Made by a program: the position numbers and the translations under genes | Assembly (NCBI GenBank): GCA_900471515.1 | Contig: UCFC01000018.1 | Location: 170,902 to 234,901, forward strand | Direction: 5' to 3' | DNA length: 64,000 bases | DNA from: Hyphomicrobiales bacterium | GTDB taxonomy: Bacteria > Pseudomonadota > Alphaproteobacteria > Rhizobiales > Rhizobiaceae | Notes under the pieces: model-generated | The model's input: only the letters and a program-made list of their open reading frames with translations | Databases searched by the model: none | What the model was told of the DNA's origin: nothing | Shown here: piece after piece, positions 24,897 to 31,265 of the stretch | How positions within the stretch are numbered: position 1 is the first letter of the stretch | Layout: the number at the start of each line of letters is the position of its first letter

Positions 24897-25130
24897 GCCC
24901 GACAATCGCGGGCCGCACGCGCGTTGCTGGGTTGGACACAGGAGACGCTCGCAGACCGGGCCCGGGTATCTTTGACCGCGCTGAAGCGCCTCGAGTCCGA
25001 AAGCGGACTCGAGGTGTACGAGAGCACGCGCGATGAAGTCCGTCGCGCGTTCGAAGGTAGCGGGATCGTCTTCCTGAACTCCGACCAGGGTGTGGGAGTG
25101 ATGCTTGTCAACAGAAAGAGAGACGACTGA
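24888..25130 (+). CDS. XRE-family regulator, QseC-like
   Basis: 80 aa. The first 55 residues are a helix-turn-helix (ARALLGWTQETLADRARVSLTALKRLES). Size, family and neighbourhood (a DUF2285-like 87-aa gene, then a split FseA gene, then a RdfS-like gene) match QseC of the Mesorhizobium symbiosis ICE, the DNA-binding switch that represses the antiactivator qseM. Gene order and orientation need not be identical to that ICE. Two palindromes lie just upstream and across the start. I infer the role from synteny and do not claim sequence identity to QseC, so the symbol is left empty. Confidence 0.7.
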   Translation: MITARQSRAARALLGWTQETLADRARVSLTALKRLESESGLEVYESTRDEVRRAFEGSGIVFLNSDQGVGVMLVNRKRDD

Positions 25131-25204
25131 CGCCTCGGCGGGCGATCGCGCCGCTCTGTCGCTACCTGTGTGGCCAGCCGGTGGCCTCTGCGCTCAAAAC
25201 AGCG

Positions 25205-25233
25205 TTAACAATCCCCTTCAAAATGGATACATC
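25205..25233 (+). promoter_or_regulatory. Putative promoter of the QseM-like gene
   Basis: TTAACA (25205-25210) and TACATC (25228-25233) are separated by 17 nt. An imperfect inverted repeat CCCCTT/AAGGGG (about 25213 and 25238) overlaps the -10 region and could bind the neighbouring XRE protein. Called by eye. Confidence 0.4.
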
Positions 25234-25250
25234 TATCAAGGGGGAATGCA

Positions 25251-25514
25251 GTGACCAAAGAAGACTTTCTGGATCAGCCGCCTGATGGCGCGGCGCTCAC
25301 CGCCTACGACCGGGCGCATCTGAAGCTTTACCTGCGGCTCCTGGACGCTGACGCCGACGGAGCAGACTGGAAAGAAGTCGTCGAAGTGCTCTTCGGCATC
25401 TGTGCCAAAACCGATCCAGAGCGGGCCGCCCGCGTCCACGCCGCTCATCTCTCCCGCGCAAAATGGATGACTCAAAGCGGCTACAGCGAGCTCCTTGGGC
25501 CCCGCCTGCATTGA
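25251..25514 (+). CDS. Small DUF2285-like protein, QseM-like antiactivator candidate
   Basis: 87 aa beginning at GTG 25251, with GGGGGA about 8 nt upstream. The sequence PPDGAALTAYDRAHLKLYLRLLDADADGADWKEV followed by RAARVHAAHLSRAKWM is the short DUF2285-type protein found in rhizobial ICEs. In ICEMlSym(R7A) a protein of this kind, QseM, binds and blocks the activators TraR and FseA and so keeps the ICE silent. Here it lies directly between the XRE gene and the frameshifted FseA-like gene, as that model requires. No TraR is encoded in this window, so FseA would be its only local target. Confidence 0.65.
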   Translation: MTKEDFLDQPPDGAALTAYDRAHLKLYLRLLDADADGADWKEVVEVLFGICAKTDPERAARVHAAHLSRAKWMTQSGYSELLGPRLH

Positions 25515-25633
25515 GGTGATGCAAAAGTCGCATCACGTTGCTCCGACTTCGTTCTTCCCAGCGTCAACACAACTTGGAATCGTCATCGCTTCTCTACTCG
25601 CGTTGCTTAACATTTACGCGGAGGCGGCGGAGG

Positions 25634-26399
25634 ATGTCCGAGGAAGAAAGTTGGCGGTCTGAGACCGCCTATGACTATATCGATCAGCTTACGACAAGCG
25701 AACTTGCCTGGGAGTTCCTCAGGCGAAACCCGGATTATAGGGCAAGCTTTCAAAGACTACTGTCCTCTGGACGATTAACCGACGAGACAGCGACAGCCTT
25801 TGCGCATCAATGGGGGTTGTCTTTTCGCAGCAGACCCGCGCATCACTGGGCTCGCTCAGCCGATCTTCTGGACCCCGCAAGCCGATCCGGCGGCGATCAT
25901 TCTCCAAGGCGGCCCCGCCCTATCCGGAGAATCTTATCTCACCGTTGATAGTCTTCGTGCTCACGCCGTCCAAGACCGCGGCGCAGCGCTGCTCCGACTG
26001 AACCTCAACGGCGAAGCTTTCGATGTCACTCTTTCCGATCCAGCAGAAGACGCCCCGCTTGCTGCGGTAATCCCGCTCGATGAGATGACACCCGATCGCC
26101 TGACGGCTTTGGGCCGGTTCTGGTCGGCCGCCACAGACCGAGCGGTGCCTCCAGATCCCCGCATGACGCCCCAGCGACTGCAGCGGGCGCGGCAGATGCT
26201 GCGTGCGGTCGACGCACGTAACGCAGGCGCCATCTATCGCACCATCGCCGAACACCTCTTCCCGCAGCACCAAATCGACACCGCCTCCTGGGTCGGACAT
26301 CCCATCCGGGAAACCACCATTCGACTCGCCCGCGACGGCATGAAGCTCGTTCGCGGCGGATACCGGGCGCTGCTGCGCCGTCCCCGACGCGAACGCTGA
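25634..26399 (+). CDS. FseA-like excision activator encoded by two frames (programmed +1 frameshift)
   Basis: Frame one runs from ATG 25634 (GGCGGAGG just upstream) to a stop at 25948 and begins with a DUF6499-type domain (YDYIDQLTTSELAWEFLRRNPDY). The family's continuation FAADPRITGLAQPIFW and the DUF2285 domain (about 130 residues, ending VRGGYRALLRRPRR) lie in the +1 frame, ending at 26399. Joining at UUU-C (25823-25826) gives uninterrupted WGLSF-AADP and a product of about 254 aa. The Mesorhizobium FseA activator is produced exactly this way from overlapping frames (msi172-msi171), turning on rdfS. A sequencing error would be the alternative, but the layout matches the known system. Confidence 0.8.
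25820..25829 (+). promoter_or_regulatory. Putative +1 ribosomal frameshift site
   Basis: Codons TCT TTT CGC; a shift of one base at TTT-C lets tRNA-Phe re-pair with TTC and continues in GCA GCA GAC CCG (Ala-Ala-Asp-Pro), the family sequence. Read without the shift, the frame gives Arg-Ser-Arg-Pro and stops about 120 nt later. Confidence 0.65.
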
Positions 26400-26526
26400 C
26401 ACCCACCCGGGTGTCGAATTTAGCTTCCTTACTTCGACATCGTCCGAGGCGCCGTCTTCGCGCCACCGTGCTCGCAACCCGCCGCTCGTTCGCAGCGGCC
26501 TCCCGCGAGACCACGGAGGTTCGATC

Positions 26527-26808
26527 ATGGCCGAAAAAGCCGCCAATCTACCGCCACGATACCTAAGAACGCAGGAGGCGGCTCGCTTCCTCGGCCTTTC
26601 CGAACGAACGCTCGAAAAGCATCGCACCTACGGCACCGGTCCGACCTATCGGAAGCTCGGCGGCCGCGTCGTCTATTCGGTCGACGACCTCCAGACCTGG
26701 GCGGATCGCGGTCTCGTCACTTCGACGTCAGATCCGCGCGGCGGGACCGTCCTTCCGGCAAAGCGCCAGGCGGCCGCTTCTACCGCTGCTGGCCGCCTCC
26801 CGCGCTGA
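26527..26808 (+). CDS. RdfS-like excisionase (helix-turn-helix domain)
   Basis: 93 aa. PRYLRTQEAARFLGLSERTLEKHRTYGTGPTYRKLGGRVVYSVDDLQTWADRG is the winged-helix/MerR-like fold used by recombination directionality factors. In the Mesorhizobium symbiosis ICE, RdfS is needed for excision and also activates the conjugation genes; its gene follows the FseA locus and precedes the RepA/ParA/TraF genes, as here. The basic, Ala-rich tail is probably disordered. ATG at 26527 is preceded by GGAGG. The stop lies 10 nt from the repA start, so the two are likely cotranscribed. A second excisionase-type gene (AlpA-like) lies beside the integrase. Confidence 0.75.
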   Translation: MAEKAANLPPRYLRTQEAARFLGLSERTLEKHRTYGTGPTYRKLGGRVVYSVDDLQTWADRGLVTSTSDPRGGTVLPAKRQAAASTAAGRLPR

Positions 26809-26818
26809 GCTCCTCACG

Positions 26819-27703
26819 ATGTCGGCGCGCCATCACCGCAGCGAACGCGAGCAGCTCGATCTTTTCCGGGCGCTCCCCGGCGATCTCGCACCCCGCGACG
26901 CACAGGACCTGATGGCGTACCCGTTCTTCGCGCTCGGCAAGTCGAAACGCCTGGCGCCGATCAACTTCAGGGCCGGCTCCGTCGTCATCCGTGTGGAGGC
27001 CGTTCCCGAACACGGCATGGCCACCATTTGGGATGCCGACGTGCTGATCTGGGCGGCGTCTCAGATCGTCGAGGCGCGTGACCACGGACTGCGCCCGTCG
27101 CGCCTTATGGCGACCACGCCCTACGAGATTCTGCAGTTCATCGGCCGCGGCGTCAGCTTGCGCGACTACGACCGATTGAAGGCCGCGCTCGACCGACTCC
27201 AGTCGACGACGGTCGCGACGTCGATCCGCCAGCCGACCGAGCGGCGGCTGCATCGCTTCTCCTGGATCAACGAGTGGAAGGAGCGCGCCGACGCACGCGG
27301 GCGGCCGCTCGGGCTCGAGCTGATCGTGCCCGACTGGTTCTACGCCGCGGTGCTTGACGACGCGCTCGTGCTGACGATCGACCGCGACTATTTCGGCCTG
27401 ACGGGCGGTCTGGAGCGCTGGCTTTATCGCCTCGTGCGCAAGCACGGCGGCAAGCAGGAGTTCGGCTGGAGCTTCGACTTCCCGCATCTCCACGCCAAGT
27501 CCGGCTCGCTCTCGCCGCTCAAGCATTTCGCCTACGACCTGCGCGACATCGTCCGTCGTCAGCCGCTGCCAGGCTATCGCCTGACAATCGAGCAATGCCT
27601 CGGCGGCCCCGAAATCCTCTCCTTCAAACCCATCGACCCGAACGCGCTCGGCATCCCTCGCCAGCGCCGCCGCTCGACCAAGCGCCCTGGGGATAAGCTG
27701 TGA
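26819..27703 (+). CDS. repA: Replication initiator protein A
   Basis: 294 aa, RepA-type initiator (PF10134 family). Diagnostic segments are LMAYPFFALGKSKRLAPINF near residue 31, TTPYEILQFIGRG near residue 100, and GLTGGLERWLYRLVRKHGGKQEFGWSF near residue 195. Proteins of this family bind iterons and open the origin in plasmids; in ICEs they support short-term replication of the excised circle. Three 20-bp iterons (27710-27776) begin 7 nt after the stop codon. It stands directly after the RdfS-like gene, so excision and replication are probably switched on together. Confidence 0.88.
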   Translation: MSARHHRSEREQLDLFRALPGDLAPRDAQDLMAYPFFALGKSKRLAPINFRAGSVVIRVEAVPEHGMATIWDADVLIWAASQIVEARDHGLRPSRLMATTPYEILQFIGRGVSLRDYDRLKAALDRLQSTTVATSIRQPTERRLHRFSWINEWKERADARGRPLGLELIVPDWFYAAVLDDALVLTIDRDYFGLTGGLERWLYRLVRKHGGKQEFGWSFDFPHLHAKSGSLSPLKHFAYDLRDIVRRQPLPGYRLTIEQCLGGPEILSFKPIDPNALGIPRQRRRSTKRPGDKL

Positions 27704-27709
27704 ATCATC

Positions 27710-27776
27710 TCGTGCTATCAGGGACCGGACCCATCGTGCCATCGAGGACCCGATCCTCGTGCTATCGGGGACCGGA
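27710..27776 (+). repeat. Three iterons, probable origin of replication (oriV)
   Basis: TCGTGCTATCAGGGACCGGA (27710-27729), TCGTGCCATCGAGGACCCGA (27734-27753) and TCGTGCTATCGGGGACCGGA (27757-27776) repeat at 23-24 bp, close to two helical turns, right after repA. An AT-richer stretch (27783-27870) follows. This is the usual arrangement of a RepA-bound origin. Confidence 0.7.
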
Positions 27777-27833
27777 ATCGTCGAATTCGCTCGCTGAATC
27801 AGAAACTTGCGATCCCCGTAACTTCTCTAACTT

Positions 27834-27850
27834 AGATTCCTTCGGAATCT
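27834..27850 (+). terminator. Terminator-like hairpin downstream of the iterons
   Basis: AGATTCC-TTC-GGAATCT forms a perfect 7-bp stem, followed by TTCT. It lies between the repA iterons and parA and may end the rdfS-repA transcript or belong to the AT-rich origin region. Confidence 0.45.
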
Positions 27851-27911
27851 TTCTAACGCGAACCGCTTTTTCGCCGCGTGTGGACGAGTCCCCGATCGCC
27901 GGGAGACCGTC

Positions 27912-28550
27912 ATGATCGTCGCGCTGCTCAACCAGAAGGGCGGCGTCGGCAAGACAACGATCGCGCTCCATCTTGCCGCCGAATGGGCGAAGCGCGGCCA
28001 GCGCGTCACGCTTATCGACGCCGACCCGCAAGGCTCAGCTCTCGATTGGTCGCAGCAGCGGTCGCGCGAAAGCCTCCCGCGACTTTTCGGCGTCGTCGGC
28101 CTGGCACGCGATACTCTCCATCGCGAGGCGCCGGAGATCGCCCGCGACGTCGATCATGTCGTTATCGACGGGCCGCCGCGCGTCGCCGGGCTGATGCGCT
28201 CGGCGCTGCTTGCCGCCGACCTGGTGCTGATCCCGGTGCAGCCGTCACCCTTCGACGGTTGGGCGTCGGCAGAGATGCTGTCGTTGCTCGGCGAGGCGCG
28301 CATCTACCGCCCGCAGCTCATCGCGCGGTTCGTCCTCAATCGCTGCGCGGCGCGCACCGTCATCGCCCGCGAGACGGCCGAGACGCTGGCCGATCACGAT
28401 CCGCCGCTGCTCGCCGCCACGATCGGCCAGCGCGTCGCCTTCGCCGACACGGCGCAAAGCGGTCGGCTCGTCGGCGAGCTCGATGGCGACAGTCCCGCCG
28501 CCCGCGAGATCGCCGCGCTCGCCACCGAGATCGCGAGGATCTCGCGATGA
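27912..28550 (+). CDS. parA: ParA-family partition ATPase of the ICE
   Basis: 212 aa, short plasmid-type ParA. NQKGGVGKTTIALHLA at residues 7-22 is the deviant Walker A box, LIDADPQGSALDW follows, and HVVIDGPPR near residue 82 is Walker B. It lacks the N-terminal regulatory domain of the long ParA type. The stop overlaps the start of the next small gene as ATGA. With the large ParB-like protein at 18.3 kb it would segregate the excised, replicating form of the element so that it is not lost while outside the chromosome. Confidence 0.92.
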   Translation: MIVALLNQKGGVGKTTIALHLAAEWAKRGQRVTLIDADPQGSALDWSQQRSRESLPRLFGVVGLARDTLHREAPEIARDVDHVVIDGPPRVAGLMRSALLAADLVLIPVQPSPFDGWASAEMLSLLGEARIYRPQLIARFVLNRCAARTVIARETAETLADHDPPLLAATIGQRVAFADTAQSGRLVGELDGDSPAAREIAALATEIARISR

Positions 28551-28801
28551 CGGCTTTTCCTCCGAAACGCGGCTTCGCCACGCGGCCGGGCGGTCCCGAG
28601 ACCTGGATCAAGGCCGGCGACGCGGTCCCGGCGCGGGCTGTCGACCCTGCCGTCTATTCGGCGCGGCTGACGATCGACGTCACGCCGGATCAGCGCGCCC
28701 GGATCAAGATCGCCGCCTTCCAGCGCGGCGTCACCGTGGCCGACATGTTGCGCGAGCTGCTCGCGCGCGAATTCCCTGACAGCACTGGAGACGCGACATG
28801 A
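28547..28801 (+). CDS. Small ParG/RHH-like partner of ParA
   Basis: 84 aa. The last 45 residues (YSARLTIDVTPDQRARIKIAAFQRGVTVADMLRELLAREFP) follow the beta-helix-helix order of a ribbon-helix-helix DNA-binding domain; the first 40 are unstructured. It overlaps parA and the next gene by 4 nt each. Small RHH proteins after a short ParA are commonly the centromere-binding partner and autoregulator, so that role is likely. Confidence 0.75.
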   Translation: MTAFPPKRGFATRPGGPETWIKAGDAVPARAVDPAVYSARLTIDVTPDQRARIKIAAFQRGVTVADMLRELLAREFPDSTGDAT

Positions 28802-29316
28802 CCGGCGCCGCCATCCATGCACGGGGCGAGCCGAGACCAGCCGCGCCGCCGCCCCACGACCTGACCGAGGTCGAGCTCACCTGGATTGAGAAGCGCATCG
28901 AGAACTGGATCAGGTTCGGCCGCGAGGTCGGCGAACAGATCCTCGACCGCCATCGGCGCGTGCTGCGCTTTGCGCCCGACAGCGTCTTCGGCTTCGTACG
29001 CTCGGCCGCGAACGACTACGGGACCATCGCCTCGCATCTCGACGTGCTGCGCACCGTCCGCGCCGGCGAGCCGCAGCAGACCGTGCCCTTCGTGCGTCCC
29101 GGCGGCGATACCCTACTCAAGGTCGAGGGCTGGCCGAAGGTCGAGCGCGTGCTGCAGATGATCGACGCGATCGAAGCGATCGGCATCGATCCCGGCGACG
29201 TCTCGCCCGATCATTGGCGGCACGTACACAACCGGATGGCCGCCGGCGAACAGCCGCGAACCTACACGGCCCACCACCACAAGGCCTTCCTTCTGCGTCG
29301 GAGGGCCGGATCATGA
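28798..29316 (+). CDS. DUF2840 protein
   Basis: 172 aa, recognised as DUF2840, a family confined to ICEs and plasmids of Alpha- and Betaproteobacteria and always found between parA and the traF peptidase. Typical sequence: VELTWIEKRIENWIRFGREVGEQILDRHRRVLRFAPDSVFGFVRWAANDYGT-like, near residues 22-75. No catalytic motif or membrane segment is evident. Overlaps both neighbours by 4 nt. Function unknown; linkage suggests a part in transfer or its control. Confidence 0.88.
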   Translation: MTGAAIHARGEPRPAAPPPHDLTEVELTWIEKRIENWIRFGREVGEQILDRHRRVLRFAPDSVFGFVRSAANDYGTIASHLDVLRTVRAGEPQQTVPFVRPGGDTLLKVEGWPKVERVLQMIDAIEAIGIDPGDVSPDHWRHVHNRMAAGEQPRTYTAHHHKAFLLRRRAGS

Positions 29317-29858
29317 GCCGCTTCGGCTACGTCGTGGTCACCTACGTCCTGACCATTGGCATGGCGGCCGCCGCCTTCGTCGATTTTCCGACAACGGTCA
29401 TCTGGAACGCGTCGGCCAGCACGCCGATCGGGCTCTACAGCATCGCGCCGGCCGACCGCTTCGAGGTTACCGATCTCGTCGCCGTGCGCGCCCCCCAACC
29501 GCTCGCCGCCTTTATGGTCGAGCGCGGCTATATCGGTCGCGGCGTGCCCTTGATGAAGCGTGTTGCGGGCGTTGCCGGCCAAGAGGTCTGCCGCCGCGAT
29601 CACGTCATCACCGTGGACGGTGTGCCGATGGGCGATGCGCTCGAACGCGACCATCTCGGCCGCTCGCTGCCCGTCTGGCAGGGCTGCCGCCGCATCGCCG
29701 AGGGCGAACTTTTCCTGATGAACTGGTCGGTCCGCGACAGCCTGGACGGTCGCTATTTCGGGCCGCTGCCGACCAGCGACGTGATCGGCCGGGCGACGCC
29801 GCTCTGGACCGATGAGCATGGCGACGGCCGCTACGTCTGGCGCGCGCCGACCCGCTGA
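29313..29858 (+). CDS. traF: S26-family signal peptidase, TraF type
   Basis: 181 aa with an N-terminal membrane anchor (GYVVVTYVLTIGMAAAAFVDF). The S26 Ser/Lys dyad is visible in NASASTPIGLYSI (Ser near residue 36) and LMKRVAGVAGQEVCRRD (Lys near residue 83), and SLDGRYFGPLP is the family's third box. In RP4-like systems TraF trims and cyclises the TrbC pilin, and a TrbC gene is present at 36.6 kb. ATG at 29313 overlaps the DUF2840 stop. Acts in the inner membrane facing the periplasm. Confidence 0.92.
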   Translation: MSRFGYVVVTYVLTIGMAAAAFVDFPTTVIWNASASTPIGLYSIAPADRFEVTDLVAVRAPQPLAAFMVERGYIGRGVPLMKRVAGVAGQEVCRRDHVITVDGVPMGDALERDHLGRSLPVWQGCRRIAEGELFLMNWSVRDSLDGRYFGPLPTSDVIGRATPLWTDEHGDGRYVWRAPTR

Positions 29859-29893
29859 ACTGCCGCTTCCACCCCCAACCCAAGGAGACGACG

Positions 29894-30244
29894 ATGACCC
29901 AGATCGGCCAATTCACCCGCACCAAGTCCGGCTATTCCGGGCGGCTCACCGCGCTCGGCATCGACGCCGAACTCGCCCTCATTCGGGCCGAGGCGTCGGA
30001 GGCCGAGAACGCTCCGGACTACCGTGTCCTGCTCGGCGGGGACGACGGCATCGAGATCGGCGCCGGCTGGAAGCATGTCGGCGAACGTGCCGGCGACTAT
30101 GTCTCTGTACAGCTCGACAGCCCGCTCTTCCCGCGTCCGCTGCGCGCCAATCTCTTCCGCGCCGGCGACGACAACGGCACCTGGGGTCTGCACTGGTCAC
30201 GGCCCGCCAAGCCGCGCACCAACACGCGCGACAGCGAGGATTGA
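29894..30244 (+). CDS. DUF736 protein, copy 2
   Basis: 116 aa; MTQIGQFTRTKSGYSGRLTALGIDAELALIRAE is the DUF736 N terminus. It differs clearly from copy 1 at 24375 in sequence and in its C-terminal end. Ribosome site AAGGAG 7 nt before ATG. It lies between traF and the lytic transglycosylase gene in the transfer operon, where this family normally sits. Function unknown. Confidence 0.9.
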   Translation: MTQIGQFTRTKSGYSGRLTALGIDAELALIRAEASEAENAPDYRVLLGGDDGIEIGAGWKHVGERAGDYVSVQLDSPLFPRPLRANLFRAGDDNGTWGLHWSRPAKPRTNTRDSED

Positions 30245-30286
30245 GCGGTGCGCGGCCCGCATCGATCGCAGCATCATCGGAACGGC

Positions 30287-31021
30287 ATGGAAAAGTCTCG
30301 TGCTGCCTCCCGGCTGCTCCTCCTCCTTCCCGGCCTGCCGATCGCCGCGTCGCTGATATCGCCGGCGCAGGCTCAGACCGTGGCGCCGGCCCCGGCCGAG
30401 GCGAGCGCTCAGGTCGCCGTCTTCGTGACCGAGGCCTCGCAGCGGTTCGGCATTCCGGTCGCCTGGATACGCGCGCTCATGCGCGTCGAGAGCGCCAACG
30501 ACGTGGGCGCAGTCTCGCCCAAGGGCGCGATGGGCCTGATGCAGATCATGCCCGACACCTGGGCCTATCTGCGCGCCCGCCATCGCCTTGGCAGCGATCC
30601 CTTCGATCCCCGCGACAACATCATCGCGGGCACGGCCTATATGCGCGAACTCTACGATCGCTACGGCGCGCCGGGCTTTCTCGCGGCCTACAATGCCGGG
30701 CCCGGGCGGTACGACGACTACCTCGCCAACGCCCGCCCGCTGCCAGCCGAGACGCGCGCCTATGTCGCCCAGCTCGCGCCCCTTGTCGGTGGCGAAGCGT
30801 CTCCGGCCGTCGTCTCCGTTGCTGCGGCCGACCCGCTGGCCTGGACGCGCGCGCCCCTCTTCATCGGAGCCTCTGATCGCGGCCCGGGCGCAGGTCCGGT
30901 GCAGTCCGATGCGCAGGCGCGTGACGGCGACACTGCGGCTCCACCGCGTGATACGGCGGCCGATGCGAACCCGACCGGCGGCCTGTTCGTCTCCCGGCGA
31001 GAGCCTGCAGGCCCGCGATGA
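30287..31021 (+). CDS. Conjugative lytic transglycosylase (SLT domain)
   Basis: 244 aa. A signal peptide (MEKSRAASRLLLLLPGLPIAASLISPAQAQ) exports it to the periplasm. The SLT domain has the catalytic Glu in RALMRVESANDVGAVSPKGAMGLMQIMPDTW and the AYNAGPGRYDDYL motif, both intact. It would open gaps in peptidoglycan for the Trb channel. A GTG at 30248 would add 13 residues before the signal peptide and is less likely. The C-terminal 70 residues are low complexity. Confidence 0.88.
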   Translation: MEKSRAASRLLLLLPGLPIAASLISPAQAQTVAPAPAEASAQVAVFVTEASQRFGIPVAWIRALMRVESANDVGAVSPKGAMGLMQIMPDTWAYLRARHRLGSDPFDPRDNIIAGTAYMRELYDRYGAPGFLAAYNAGPGRYDDYLANARPLPAETRAYVAQLAPLVGGEASPAVVSVAAADPLAWTRAPLFIGASDRGPGAGPVQSDAQARDGDTAAPPRDTAADANPTGGLFVSRREPAGPR

Positions 31022-31091
31022 CCGTCTCGTCCGTCCATCGCAGCATGGCGAACCCCAGCGCAGATTGGAGGGCGTTGGGAGGGAACACCCC

Positions 31092-31153
31092 AAGCACAAC
31101 CGCACGATGGCAGGATAAAGGGGCGCGATGTGCGCCTTGGTTCGGTTGTGCTT
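31092..31153 (+). repeat. Inverted repeat upstream of the relaxase gene (oriT candidate)
   Basis: AAGCACAACCG (31092-31102) and CGGTTGTGCTT (31143-31153) form a perfect 11-bp inverted repeat with a 40-nt spacer, in the 244-bp gap before the relaxase gene. The second arm runs into TTTTTC. In the Mesorhizobium ICE and many other systems oriT lies directly upstream of the relaxase gene. It could also serve as a terminator; the long spacer makes that less likely. Confidence 0.45.
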
Positions 31154-31265
31154 TTTCAAGGGCTTATGACGCGATTTCGCGAGGTGCGCCTGATCGGCGC
31201 AGCCTGCGCCTCGGCGCATTTCTCAAAGATTTCATCGCGTTGGCGCGATGTGCGGGGTCTTCGTC

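Noticed and set aside
24375..30244. Two DUF736 genes as a recent duplication
   Set aside because: The protein sequences differ along most of their length, so they are old paralogues and cannot act as homologous repeats.
31143..31158. CGGTTGTGCTTTTT as a classical terminator after the transglycosylase gene
   Set aside because: The pairing arm is 40 nt upstream, giving a loop too long for an efficient terminator; kept as an oriT-type repeat.
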